From Ferrovum sp. PN-J185 (GTDB lineage Bacteria > Pseudomonadota > Gammaproteobacteria > Burkholderiales > Ferrovaceae), in assembly GCF_001581925.1 (NCBI RefSeq), contig NZ_LQZA01000001.1:372001-436000 (forward strand): 64,000 nt of DNA. Direction: 5' to 3'. Shown piece by piece: positions 52,116 through 61,350 of the stretch. The stretch's first letter is position 1. Each line of letters starts with the position of its first letter. The translations under genes were made by a program, and so were the position numbers. The notes beneath the pieces are model-generated. The model had not been told where the DNA came from and made no database searches. It saw only the letters and a list, made by a program, of their open reading frames with translations.

Positions 52116-53431
52116 AATTTTTGTATTTATTATTATTCTTAATTGCGTTTAATGTATATGCAGACTCATCTGCAAATTCAGATAATAACTCATCTTTATT
52201 ATCAGGTTATCCAGGTTTTGAACTTCATGGCGATATGACATTGATTGATCAATGGCATGGTGGCTTTAATCATCGATTTCCTGATGGAACTAATTCTTTG
52301 TCTTCATCTTACGAGAACTCCTATTCCTCTGTAGAAGGACTGGTGGGTAGTTACGACTTTGGTCAAGGAACTCAATTTGTTAGTCGACTTGAGATGATTC
52401 GTGGTATCCCCTTATCTGGTGCAGGAGGATTAGCAGCGTTAACCAATAATGATGTGCAGCGAGTAATGTATAACCGCTTTCAAGCTTATATAGCGTTAGC
52501 TTATCTTTCACATACTATCAATTTTGGTGATATTGATATAACTCCTCCCCCTGAGGATGCAAATTTAGATAAAAGATTAAAAAATACAGCTAAACGTGTC
52601 AATTTTATAATAGGTAAAGTTGATGTACTGAGTATGTTTGATCCTAATACGTATGCACATAAAGGAGATAATCAGTTTTTAAACTGGTGTTTTATGACCT
52701 CTTGTGCTTATGATTATGCTGCAGATGCCAGAGGGTATACCTATGGTTTGGGAAGTCAGTTAGATTGGGGAGATTACTCTGTTCGAGCCGGATATTTTGC
52801 TATGCCAATACTGCCTAATCAGCTCGCTATTGATCAGTCTATTGGTCATCATTTTGGTGCCAATTTTGAAGTAGAAAGGCGTTGGCAAAGTGGTGCATTA
52901 CGTTTTTTAGCCTATCAAGGAAGAATGGATTTAACGAATTATGCATCCTACCTTAATCAGACTGGAGTCCTGGTCCAACAATCTCCTAAATACAACGCCA
53001 AACGTGGTGGAGCTGGATTAAACTTAGAGCAATCTATCACAAAAAACATTGGTTTTTTTGCCCGTGCCTTTCGTGACAGTGGTACTTATGAAAGTATGGC
53101 TTTTACAGAGGCGGATGCCAGCTATTCAGCAGGATTATCGTTTGATGGTTCGGCTTGGTCAAGGGAAGGGGATAATATTGGAATTGGCTATATCCAAAAT
53201 CAAATTAATAGTGTCAGACAACAATTTCTCGCAGCGGGTAACTATGACTTATTTATTGGTGACGGTAATTTGCTGTATGCTCCTGAAGAGGTATTAGAAA
53301 CCTATTATCGCTATCGTATCCGTCAAGGGGTTGAGCTTACAGCTGATTGGCAATACATACAAAATCCAGCTTACAATCAATACCGTGGTCCTGTTAATGT
53401 TTATGCTTTTCGATTGCATCTAGAATTTTAA
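52112..53431 (+). CDS. OprB-type carbohydrate-selective porin
   Basis: About 439 residues. I use the GTG at 52112, which gives a clean signal peptide (MKFLYLLLFLIAFNVYA) and overlaps the upstream stop; the TTG at 52103 adds three residues. OprB-like features: FELHGDMTLIDQWHGGF near the start, VNFIIGKVDVLSMFDPN, YTYGLGSQLDWGDYSVRAGY, and a C-terminal strand ending in Phe (YAFRLHLEF). Likely imports sugars. Confidence 0.85.
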   Translation: MKFLYLLLFLIAFNVYADSSANSDNNSSLLSGYPGFELHGDMTLIDQWHGGFNHRFPDGTNSLSSSYENSYSSVEGLVGSYDFGQGTQFVSRLEMIRGIPLSGAGGLAALTNNDVQRVMYNRFQAYIALAYLSHTINFGDIDITPPPEDANLDKRLKNTAKRVNFIIGKVDVLSMFDPNTYAHKGDNQFLNWCFMTSCAYDYAADARGYTYGLGSQLDWGDYSVRAGYFAMPILPNQLAIDQSIGHHFGANFEVERRWQSGALRFLAYQGRMDLTNYASYLNQTGVLVQQSPKYNAKRGGAGLNLEQSITKNIGFFARAFRDSGTYESMAFTEADASYSAGLSFDGSAWSREGDNIGIGYIQNQINSVRQQFLAAGNYDLFIGDGNLLYAPEEVLETYYRYRIRQGVELTADWQYIQNPAYNQYRGPVNVYAFRLHLEF

Positions 53432-53514
53432 TGCTTCATCTAGCATTACTTTTCATTAAGTATGGCATTTAGTACTACTTTCAAATCATCCTGAAAATAA
53501 TGTAAGCTTCTTCA

Positions 53515-53545
53515 TGAGATAAGGTTTTCTTATCTCAAACTTTTT
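53515..53545 (+). terminator. Terminator of the porin operon
   Basis: Nine-bp perfect stem TGAGATAAG (53515-53523) with CTTATCTCA (53529-53537), then AACTTTTT. Placed 84 bases after the porin stop. Confidence 0.7.
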
Positions 53546-53593
53546 GTTGATCAATAAAAAAACACACTAAAAAAGATAATTAAGAGGACCCCT

Positions 53594-54886
53594 ATGATTA
53601 AGAGCTTACAAAGCGCTGCTTTAATTACATTATTGTTTGCTATACCCAATTCCTATGCTGAATCGATAAAACCTGAGTCATTAGGTTTTTCAAAAGAGGG
53701 ATTACAACAAATAACTCGTGTATATGACAATGAAGTTAGGGAAGGGCATATCCCTGGTGCTGTAATACTTATAAAACGACATGGAAAAATTGTCTACGAG
53801 GAGGCAATTGGTTACCAAAATAAAGCTAAAAATATAGCTATGAAACGTAATGATATTTTTAGAAATTATTCCATGACAAAACCTTTTGTTGCAGTTGCTG
53901 CTATGCAATTAATGGAGCAAGGTAAATTAACTCTGGCTGATCCTGTATCAAAGTTCATTCCTGAATTAAAACAAATGAAAGTTGCTGTTGAAACAAAAGA
54001 TGGGGACAAAATAACTGATAAACTTGTGCCTACAAATAGAGATATTCAAATTATCGATCTATTACGTCATACATCAGGCATTGTATACGGTGAAATTACT
54101 AAAAATAAGTTATTACAAGATGCCTATAAACAACAAAAATTAGTTAATGAAAGTCTTGCTTATGATGTGCGTAGCCTCACTCCACAACAAGAGATTGATG
54201 CCCTATCAAAAGTTCCGTTAAGTACGCAACCCGGAACAAATTGGGAATATAGTCTATCGGTTGATTTGTTAGGCAGAGTTGTTGAAAAGGTATCAGGGCA
54301 AAGATTAGGAGACTATCTTAAACAAAATATCTTTACTCCTTTAAATATGAAAGATACAGGGTTTTATGTAAGTAAAAGTAATCTATCACGTTTGGCTGAA
54401 CCTTTAGATACCGATCCATTTACACATCAACCAATTCATTTAATTGATGTTACTGAGCAACCGAATAATGATTCAGGTGGAGCAGGCTCTGTAACCACAG
54501 CTGACGATTATCTAAACTTTGTGACCATGCTTCTTGATCATGGTACTTATAATCACCAACATATATTATCTCCTGCATCCATTAACTTAATGACCTCTGA
54601 CCAATTAGGTAATAGAACAACTGTTCCTTATAGCCCAGGACAGTTATTAATGGGAGTAGATGGTTACACCTTTGGTTTAGGGTTTATGGTACGCAAAGAA
54701 GATGGCTTAGCTGGGGTATTAGGTAGTAAAGGTGAGTATATGTGGGCGGGAGCTGCGGGTACATTTTTCTGGGTTGAACCCCAGAAAGATTTAGCTGTGG
54801 TTGTAATGACGCAAGTACCTGGTCCAGTAAGACCCTACTACAGACGTTTAATTAAAGATTTAGTTGATTCTGCACTAATAAATTAG
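53594..54886 (+). CDS. Secreted serine hydrolase, beta-lactamase class C / penicillin-binding family
   Basis: 430 residues with a signal peptide (~1-22). The SxxK active site is FRNYSMTKPFVA (~97), the Tyr motif is WEYSLSVDLLGRVVE and the third motif is likely AGTFFWVEP near the end. Family members include EstB-type esterases and D-amino-acid hydrolases as well as AmpC; the YSL (not YAN) motif favours an esterase or peptidase. A GAGGA Shine-Dalgarno lies 8 bases before the ATG. Confidence 0.85.
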   Translation: MIKSLQSAALITLLFAIPNSYAESIKPESLGFSKEGLQQITRVYDNEVREGHIPGAVILIKRHGKIVYEEAIGYQNKAKNIAMKRNDIFRNYSMTKPFVAVAAMQLMEQGKLTLADPVSKFIPELKQMKVAVETKDGDKITDKLVPTNRDIQIIDLLRHTSGIVYGEITKNKLLQDAYKQQKLVNESLAYDVRSLTPQQEIDALSKVPLSTQPGTNWEYSLSVDLLGRVVEKVSGQRLGDYLKQNIFTPLNMKDTGFYVSKSNLSRLAEPLDTDPFTHQPIHLIDVTEQPNNDSGGAGSVTTADDYLNFVTMLLDHGTYNHQHILSPASINLMTSDQLGNRTTVPYSPGQLLMGVDGYTFGLGFMVRKEDGLAGVLGSKGEYMWAGAAGTFFWVEPQKDLAVVVMTQVPGPVRPYYRRLIKDLVDSALIN

Positions 54887-54910
54887 AGTCAAATTACCTC
54901 ATTAGTATAG

Positions 54911-54947
54911 ATCAGTAACTCAGGTATGAAATACGTGAGTTACTGAT
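54911..54947. terminator. Long perfect hairpin after the serine hydrolase gene
   Basis: Twelve-bp arms ATCAGTAACTCA (54911-54922) and TGAGTTACTGAT (54936-54947), continued inside by GTAT-GAA-ATAC. No T run follows on either strand; it may be an mRNA 3' stabiliser or a weak terminator. Confidence 0.45.
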
Positions 54948-55027
54948 ATAAACATCAAGTTATTCTATTTGAAATTTATTAATTACTAGATATATTGATA
55001 ATGTATTAAGCTAATAAATTAATTATT

Positions 55028-55561
55028 ATGGATATACCATTTCTTTTGTCTGTTATTCAGTTTGCGGCGGATAAACATCGTCATCAACGTCGTAAAGATT
55101 TTCATGCTTCGCCATATATTAATCATCCTCTCGCACTGGCCTATGTGCTATCTAATGAGGCGGGAATAGTGGATATAAATGTACTTTCTGCTGCCTTGTT
55201 ACATGACACGATTGAGGATACAGATACTACCCTTGAGGAATTAATTGAGCGATTTGGTTCTAAAATTGCATCGATTGTTTTGGAAGTGACGGACGACAAA
55301 TCATTACCAAAACAACAGCGTAAACAGCTACAAATTGATCATGCTCCTCATTCATCTGATGAGGCTAAACTGGTTAAATTGGCTGATAAGATCTGTAATT
55401 TACGCGACTTGTTTGATTATCCTCCGCACGGTTGGTCCGTTGAGCGAATTCATGACTATTTCGACTGGTCTGAAAAAGTGATAGCTGGATTAAGGGGGGT
55501 GAACCCCAAACTAGAATATTTAGTAGATCAATTATTACAAAGACGTACAGAAATAAGTTAA
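55028..55561 (+). CDS. HD-domain small alarmone hydrolase (MESH1-like)
   Basis: 177 residues, a stand-alone version of the SpoT hydrolase domain. HD residues: His in QRRKDFHASPYINHP (~35), the HD pair LLHDTIEDTD (~58) and the distal Asp in LVKLADKICNLRD (~122). Mn-dependent hydrolysis of (p)ppGpp or a related nucleotide is the expected reaction. No synthetase domain is present. Confidence 0.88.
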   Translation: MDIPFLLSVIQFAADKHRHQRRKDFHASPYINHPLALAYVLSNEAGIVDINVLSAALLHDTIEDTDTTLEELIERFGSKIASIVLEVTDDKSLPKQQRKQLQIDHAPHSSDEAKLVKLADKICNLRDLFDYPPHGWSVERIHDYFDWSEKVIAGLRGVNPKLEYLVDQLLQRRTEIS

Positions 55562-55617
55562 TAATTCCATATACCGATTTATAATGGTTAATTATATTAG
55601 TTAACTAACTTAATCGT

Positions 55618-56313
55618 ATGCTTAAAGTAAATGCAGATTTTAGTGAGCGAGTCGTAATAGATACGTCACTATTAGATTGGCATGATTCTCCTCAGCCGCA
55701 GATAAAAAGAAAATTACTGGATCGTCTTGGCAATGAAATCGCGCGAGCGACGTCAATTGTCTCATATCTACCTTATTCTGAATTTCCACAGCACAGCCAT
55801 GGTGGCGGTGAGGAAATACTAGTGCTTGATGGCGTGTTTTCTGATGAAACAGGAGATTATGGTCCAGGGTCATATCTGCGTAATCCACCTGGAAGTGCTC
55901 ATACACCAAGGAGTCAAGAGGGCTGCACGATTTTTGTAAAATTATGGCAGTTTTCTCAAGGAGACTTAGATACGGTAAGAATCTATACTCATGATAGTCC
56001 ATGGTATCAAGGACTTGTACCTGGATTACATGTTATGCCATTACATGACTGTGATGGTATTGGTACTGCACTTGTTCATTGGGCACCTAATACTCAATTT
56101 CAAGGGCATATTCATCCTGGAGGCGAGGAAATTTTTGTATTAGATGGGGTATTTCATGATGAATGGGGAAGTTATCCTAAGGGAACATGGATAAGAAGCC
56201 CGCGTTACAGCAAACATACTCCTTTTACGCAAAGTGAAGGCGCATTAATTTATGTTAAAACAGGTCATTTGGGTGCAGAGTTTATTCCCTTACCTAGTAA
56301 TGATATGGGTTAG
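55618..56313 (+). CDS. Tandem cupin protein, ChrR-like
   Basis: 231 residues, two cupin units: one around FPQHSHGGGEEILVLDGVFSDE (quoted in part: HSHGGGEEILVLDG, ~60) and one around FQGHIHPGGEEIFVLDGVFH (~165). Each keeps the two-His-Glu metal set. The same fold forms the C-terminal anti-sigma domain of ChrR, but no ZAS N-terminal domain or ECF sigma is present, so this is probably a metal-binding enzyme or sensor. Its TAG is directly followed by the ATG of the ClC gene. Confidence 0.8.
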   Translation: MLKVNADFSERVVIDTSLLDWHDSPQPQIKRKLLDRLGNEIARATSIVSYLPYSEFPQHSHGGGEEILVLDGVFSDETGDYGPGSYLRNPPGSAHTPRSQEGCTIFVKLWQFSQGDLDTVRIYTHDSPWYQGLVPGLHVMPLHDCDGIGTALVHWAPNTQFQGHIHPGGEEIFVLDGVFHDEWGSYPKGTWIRSPRYSKHTPFTQSEGALIYVKTGHLGAEFIPLPSNDMG

Positions 56314-57552
56314 ATGAGTGATACGATAAAATTATGGATAGCAGCATGTTTAGCCGGCATATTAGGTGCGTTAGCAATGTATGCTTTCCATCTCGGCAGT
56401 TATGGTATTGAATGGATATTAACTCAGCATACTGGCAGTTTAGTTGAAAATGCCAAACATTTATCACCACTGCTTAGAATAGGGGTTCCCACCCTAGGTG
56501 GAGTGGCGGCAGGGTTAGTCATTGATTGGTCAAAAAAGTGGAATACGACACCACATATCGACTATATGGATGCTGCCCGAGATAGTATTACAACGCTTAA
56601 TGATAAAACCAACCTTACACGAATTTTATCTTCCTTGTGTTCAGTGGGTTCAGGTGCATCAATTGGTCGCGAGGGACCAATGATTCAACTATCGGCATGG
56701 TTCGCATCAAAGCTTGGTAAATATATTGTCCTACCGCAACACTTCGGTAATGCGGTATTAATTTGTGGAATTGCAGCGGGTATTGCCGCTGCCTATCATG
56801 CACCCATAGCAGCGGTTGTATTTATTCTAGAATTAGCTTTAGGTTTTTTTGCCAAACACACTATAGCTCCTCTACTTATTTCTACTGTGATTTCTAGTGC
56901 TCTAATTTATTGGTTAGTAGAACCAGGTCCTTTATATGTGATTCCTGATGCCTCAGGGCATACATTAAATGTATATCTACTCCTAGCTGGGTTAGCAATG
57001 GGGGTTATATGGGGAATAATGGGGTTTTGGTTACTCAAATTCATTGAAATAACTAAAATCAGTTTCAGCAAAATTACTGTTATGACTATCCGTTTGGGAG
57101 CTGGTGGACTATTCGTTGGTCTTATTTCTTATTACGTACCTGAAGTATGGGGTAATGGATATCATACTGTCTCTACTATATTACAGGGTGGTGTGGTTAT
57201 AGAGTGGGTGGCTATTGTGTTGCTAGCAAAAGTAGTTGCGACTTTAGTGAGCACATCATCGGGTGCGATTGGTGGTATTTTTACGCCGACTTTATTTATG
57301 GGAGCCACCAGTGGCTATCTAATGGGTGGAATAGTTGGGGTTGATCCTATTTCTACAGCTATCATGGGAATGGCTGCCATGTTAGCTGCAGTCACACATG
57401 CACCATTAATGGCAATTGTTATGGTATTAGAAATGACTAATCAATTTCAATTAACTTTACCTGTGGTGTTAGCTTGTGCGGTGGCTTTTGCATTAAGCGC
57501 TCAATTTGGGGTGAAACCGTTATATGGTAATCCTATTGAGCATCATAATTGA
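56314..57552 (+). CDS. ClC-family chloride channel/antiporter
   Basis: 412 residues, about eleven hydrophobic segments. Signature motifs: GSGASIGREGPMIQ (~110) and AGIAAAYHAPIAAVVFILE, with SGAIGGIFTPTLFMGA (~318) as the third chloride-binding loop. No C-terminal CBS pair. The antiporter gating Glu corresponds to E in GREGP. Translated directly after the cupin gene. Confidence 0.92.
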   Translation: MSDTIKLWIAACLAGILGALAMYAFHLGSYGIEWILTQHTGSLVENAKHLSPLLRIGVPTLGGVAAGLVIDWSKKWNTTPHIDYMDAARDSITTLNDKTNLTRILSSLCSVGSGASIGREGPMIQLSAWFASKLGKYIVLPQHFGNAVLICGIAAGIAAAYHAPIAAVVFILELALGFFAKHTIAPLLISTVISSALIYWLVEPGPLYVIPDASGHTLNVYLLLAGLAMGVIWGIMGFWLLKFIEITKISFSKITVMTIRLGAGGLFVGLISYYVPEVWGNGYHTVSTILQGGVVIEWVAIVLLAKVVATLVSTSSGAIGGIFTPTLFMGATSGYLMGGIVGVDPISTAIMGMAAMLAAVTHAPLMAIVMVLEMTNQFQLTLPVVLACAVAFALSAQFGVKPLYGNPIEHHN

Positions 57553-57590
57553 TATTTTAAATAAGTTTTATTAAAGGTTAGGAAAAAAGT

Positions 57591-58946
57591 ATGTACATAA
57601 TAATTGGCTTAATAACACTAGTTATCTTATTACTTATTATTATTATCTTTACTGGTAAAACCAAAAAAACAGATAGTACAGAGGCGTTAGTCTCACTGAA
57701 AGATGACTTAAACAAATATCAAGGGAACTTAACTGGTCGTCTTGAAACCATGTTGTTACAATCAAACCAAGTGACAGAAAACATTAATCAGCTCAAGACG
57801 AACTTACAAGAGAAACTAGATCAAAAATTAACTCAATTACTCTCTGAGGCCAGAGAAGAACGAAAGCTTGCCACAGATGCACAATCAAAAGTGATTGAAG
57901 AATTACGATCAGATTTAAATCAACGCTTGGCTCTTCTAACCCAAACTATTAACGAACAACTGACAGGAACGAGTCAGCAATTAAGAGAAAGTATTCAAAA
58001 ACGTTTAGCTGAAATTCAAGAGAATAATGATAAAAAACTAGAAGAGATGAGAAAAACTGTAGATGAAAAACTTCATGCCACTCTTGAGGAACGCTTAGGA
58101 GAGAAGTTTAAACTGGTATCAGATCATCTTGATAAGGTTCATATTGGTTTGGGCGAAATGAAACAACTGGCTGAAGGTATGGGGGACTTGAAGAAAGTTT
58201 TCACGAACGTTAAGACGCGTGGTACTTGGGGCGAGGTTCAACTTGGTAGCTTATTAGATCAAGTTCTTACTCAAGAACAATATCAAAAAAATGTGATTAC
58301 CGTTCCAGGATCAAATGATCCTGTTGAATTTGCAATTAAGCTTCCTGGTGTAGATAACGACTCGCAGGTATGGTTGCCGATAGATGCCAAGTTTCCTATT
58401 GAGGACTATCAACGTTTGGTTGAAGCAATTGATCAGGGAGAGACAGAAAAAGCTGAGTTATACAGCAAACAATTAGAAAGACGCGTGAAAGAGGAAGCGA
58501 AAACAATTCGTCAGAAATATATCCATGTACCTAATACTACTGATTTTGCCATTTTATTCTTACCTACAGAAGGACTGTATGCAGAGATTCTGCGTCGCCC
58601 TGGGCTTGTTGACAGTATTCAAAATGAACAACGAGTTAGTATTGCTGGTCCAACCACTTTGCTTGCGATTTTGAATAGTTTACAAATGGGCTTTAGAACG
58701 CTTGCTATTGAACAACGTTCTGCTGAAATTTGGAAAACTCTAGGTGCTGTTAAATCAGAGTTCTTGAAATTTGGTGACGTCATTGAAGCAACAAGAAAAA
58801 AATTAGATCAAGCTACGAAGCAATTTGATGAAGTTGATCGTAGAACCCGAGTATTAAAACGTACCTTACGTGATGTAGAAGAGTTACCAATTAATCAGTC
58901 AACGCCGTTGATTGCCTCTGGCAATGACGAATTAGATGAAGAGTAA
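57591..58946 (+). CDS. rmuC: DNA recombination protein RmuC
   Basis: 451 residues. One N-terminal membrane helix, a long coiled coil (~30-190) and the RmuC nuclease-like domain: [31 protein letters not shown] and [16 protein letters not shown]. RmuC limits DNA inversions and recombination between repeats. It is followed after two bases by the rluE start. Confidence 0.93.
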   Translation: MYIIIGLITLVILLLIIIIFTGKTKKTDSTEALVSLKDDLNKYQGNLTGRLETMLLQSNQVTENINQLKTNLQEKLDQKLTQLLSEAREERKLATDAQSKVIEELRSDLNQRLALLTQTINEQLTGTSQQLRESIQKRLAEIQENNDKKLEEMRKTVDEKLHATLEERLGEKFKLVSDHLDKVHIGLGEMKQLAEGMGDLKKVFTNVKTRGTWGEVQLGSLLDQVLTQEQYQKNVITVPGSNDPVEFAIKLPGVDNDSQVWLPIDAKFPIEDYQRLVEAIDQGETEKAELYSKQLERRVKEEAKTIRQKYIHVPNTTDFAILFLPTEGLYAEILRRPGLVDSIQNEQRVSIAGPTTLLAILNSLQMGFRTLAIEQRSAEIWKTLGAVKSEFLKFGDVIEATRKKLDQATKQFDEVDRRTRVLKRTLRDVEELPINQSTPLIASGNDELDEE

Positions 58947-58948
58947 TC

Positions 58949-59545
58949 GTGTTGAACAAAGCGAGAAATAAAGAAGCGAAAAACTCTATTCCCCGTCTTA
59001 TTGCCTTAAATAAGCCATATGGCGTACTCAGTCAATTTACCGAAGAGGGGGGGTGGAGATCGTTAAAAGAATTTATATCTGAACCTCATTTTTATGCGGC
59101 AGGACGATTAGATGTGGATAGTGAAGGATTGTTGTTATTAACTAATAACGGCAAACTACAAGCGCATATTGCTGACCCTCATTTTAAGCTTAATAAAACC
59201 TATTGGGCGCAAATTGAGGGTGAGCCTACTGAATTAAACTTAGATAGTTTGCGACAAGGCGTTGAATTAAAAGATGGTATGACAAGGCCGGCTAAAGTTG
59301 TTCTACTTAAAATGCCTCCTGCTGTATGGGAGCGTCATCCACCTATTCGTTTTAGACAATCTAAACCGACCTCATGGCTTGAGATAACTATTAGTGAAGG
59401 TCGTAATCGCCAAGTAAGAAGAATGACAGCAGCAATAGGTTATCCAACATTACGTTTAATCAGAGTGGCTATAGGCCCGTATAATTTAAAAAATTTAGAA
59501 TTAGGTCATTGGCGAGAAGAAAAAACTAGTTTGCTTGATAATTAA
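58949..59545 (+). CDS. rluE: 23S rRNA pseudouridine synthase RluE
   Basis: 198 residues with GTG start two bases after rmuC stops. RsuA-family synthase lacking the S4 domain: [11 protein letters not shown], catalytic Asp in [19 protein letters not shown] (quoted in part: [13 protein letters not shown]) and [21 protein letters not shown] (quoted in part: [12 protein letters not shown]). The absence of an S4 domain and the size fit RluE, which modifies U2457 in E. coli numbering. Confidence 0.88.
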   Translation: MLNKARNKEAKNSIPRLIALNKPYGVLSQFTEEGGWRSLKEFISEPHFYAAGRLDVDSEGLLLLTNNGKLQAHIADPHFKLNKTYWAQIEGEPTELNLDSLRQGVELKDGMTRPAKVVLLKMPPAVWERHPPIRFRQSKPTSWLEITISEGRNRQVRRMTAAIGYPTLRLIRVAIGPYNLKNLELGHWREEKTSLLDN

Positions 59546-59584
59546 TCAATAATTGTTATTAGTCATTAATTGGCTTAAATTATT

Positions 59585-60055
59585 ATGTCAAAATTTTTTT
59601 GTTGTACTCAATGTGGTAATTTTCGTGGGTTGTTTCCTCTTTATTGTGAATATTGTGGTTCACAAGATCTCCCTATTGCTCATACCAACTTTGTAAAAGT
59701 GGATATAGAAAAAGGGTTGCCTCTGGTTGAAGAAGCTATTCAGGCTTTTGAAACACATTTACTACGTGTAGAAGAATTAGGGATTAGAGTAATGTTAGTC
59801 TTACACGGTTATGGTAGTTCAGGGCAGGGTGGGAAAATTCGCAAATCTTTTCGTGACCTACTGCAAAATAATCAATGGGCAAACCGCGTTGATGATTACT
59901 ATTTTGGTGAGGAATTACGTAGTTTAAGTAGTTTAAATATTACCGCTCAATTAAAAAAGGAACTTGAAAAAGAAAGGTTTGTTTCTAATCCGGGCTGTAC
60001 TTTACTACTACTTAAACATATTCATTTAAGTTTTGGTGGAAAAACTCACGTTTAA
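59585..60055 (+). CDS. Zinc-ribbon protein with Smr-like domain
   Basis: 156 residues. An N-terminal CTQCGNF...LYCEYCGS zinc ribbon (four Cys) precedes a Smr/MutS2-C-like domain: KGLPLVEEAIQAFETHLLRV and VLHGYGSSGQGGKIRKSFR, with HGYGSSGxGG as the variant LDxH/TGxG motif. Smr domains cut DNA or RNA. The pairing with a ribbon suggests nucleic-acid binding. Same orientation as rluE. Confidence 0.75.
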   Translation: MSKFFCCTQCGNFRGLFPLYCEYCGSQDLPIAHTNFVKVDIEKGLPLVEEAIQAFETHLLRVEELGIRVMLVLHGYGSSGQGGKIRKSFRDLLQNNQWANRVDDYYFGEELRSLSSLNITAQLKKELEKERFVSNPGCTLLLLKHIHLSFGGKTHV

Positions 60056-60102
60056 ACCATTAGGTATTACTATGACTCAATACTGACATATGATACGTGC
60101 TT

Positions 60103-60345
60103 TCATCCATGCGATCTTGGATGAAGATTTTCCGAACGCATGTTAAAGCGTTTCATATGGGTTTTTTCTGCTTCTTTCTTTGCTGTTGATTTTACTTTCG
60201 CCTTTGCTTTGGCTTCCTGTGTTATTTTTTTTACATCTTTAGCAAGCTCTGGATGTTTTTCAGCTAAAGCTGCAGGTAATTGCGCATAACTGATTGACGA
60301 TATGGCAACTAATGCAATTGTTGATACTATTTTTGCGGCTTTCAT
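60103..60345 (-). CDS. Small secreted Lys-rich protein (AEKHPEL family, paralogue 2)
   Basis: 80 residues. Signal peptide ending SISYA, then QLPAALAEKHPELAKDVKK and a Lys/Ala-rich tail (EAKAKAKVKSTAKKEAEK). The head closely matches the protein at 50488, but the His-rich tail is replaced. Single gene, convergent with the Smr gene. Function unknown. Confidence 0.75.
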   Translation of the reverse strand: MKAAKIVSTIALVAISSISYAQLPAALAEKHPELAKDVKKITQEAKAKAKVKSTAKKEAEKTHMKRFNMRSENLHPRSHG

Positions 60346-60445
60346 GATAATTTCCTTTGTCAGACTTTTACTACTATTTCATTAACGTTTAAGTATCAGA
60401 TTAGGTTGATTCTAATTTTGCAAAAAAATGTTAAAAACAAGTGGT

Positions 60446-61204
60446 TTATGGATAATCCTGGCGAGTTGGACGAACCATGATGTTACTTACATGTACATGT
60501 GGCGGTTGATTCAACGAAAACAAGATGGTGTTAGCTACATCAATTGGATATAACAAGGGACCAAATTTTTCATTAAAGACGTCAGTCACGTCATCCTTGT
60601 AGCCTGCCGCCTCTTGAAAGCCGCTGACCACAACACCAGGTTCAATTAAGGTTACTCGCACACCCTTGGGGCCTACTTCTCGGCGTAAGCTTTCAGTAAG
60701 ACAATGAACAGCAAACTTTGTTGCACTGTACGTGGCACCGAAGGGTGAAATATGTCGCCCAACCACCGAACCAATAACAACAATATCAGTTGCCTTATGT
60801 GGAAATTGGGTAGCCTGTTGTGCAACCATGCATCTTGCTGACTGTTGCAATAACTGGGCAGCCCCAGAGACATTTAGTTTTAAAATGGCATCAAATTGTG
60901 ACAAATCAGCGTCTTTTACAGAACCACTTAATCCTCGGCCCGCATTAACAACCACAGCATCCACGGGAGCATTAAATTGACTTAGTGCTTGGCTAAACAT
61001 AGTTTCTAGATGTTCAGCATCTGAGGCATCACCACAAATACCAATAAAATTGTTACCAAGGGATTGTGTAAGAGAATTTAATTTGTCTAGATTTCGTCCG
61101 TCACCGATGACACGATGCCCTTCTTTGATAAGCAATTCGGCGGTCGCTCTACCGATTCCTGAGGTGACCCCTGTAATTAATACAACTCTTGATAGACTTG
61201 TCAT
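60446..61204 (-). CDS. Short-chain dehydrogenase/reductase
   Basis: 252 residues, classical SDR: TGVTSGIGRATAELL (cofactor loop), VVNAGRG, catalytic Ser in VIGSVVGRHIS and YSATKFAVH (~155). The C-terminus LIEPGVVVSGFQEAAGY is typical of NADP-dependent oxidoreductases such as the YdfG-like group. Not obviously related to the conjugation genes on either side. Confidence 0.88.
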   Translation of the reverse strand: MTSLSRVVLITGVTSGIGRATAELLIKEGHRVIGDGRNLDKLNSLTQSLGNNFIGICGDASDAEHLETMFSQALSQFNAPVDAVVVNAGRGLSGSVKDADLSQFDAILKLNVSGAAQLLQQSARCMVAQQATQFPHKATDIVVIGSVVGRHISPFGATYSATKFAVHCLTESLRREVGPKGVRVTLIEPGVVVSGFQEAAGYKDDVTDVFNEKFGPLLYPIDVANTILFSLNQPPHVHVSNIMVRPTRQDYP

Positions 61205-61319
61205 ATTAGTAACCTTTGGTTATTTAGTATGCTACCTAACCAATCATAGACCTCTTTTTCTTACAAAACAAGACTAAATCTAAACTTATTGTGCAACGCA
61301 CACTAAGCTATTGTTTCAT

Positions 61320-61350
61320 TTAATTTATTTTGCAATGCAAAATAAATTAA
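61320..61350. promoter_or_regulatory. 31-bp perfect palindrome overlapping the trbJ stop
   Basis: Fifteen-bp arms (TTAATTTATTTTGCA and its complement) around a single A. It includes the TAA stop of trbJ (61347-61349). It may act as a terminator for the trbE-trbJ transcript, although no separate T run follows, or as a protein or recombinase site; it sits exactly where the trb order is broken. Confidence 0.45.
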
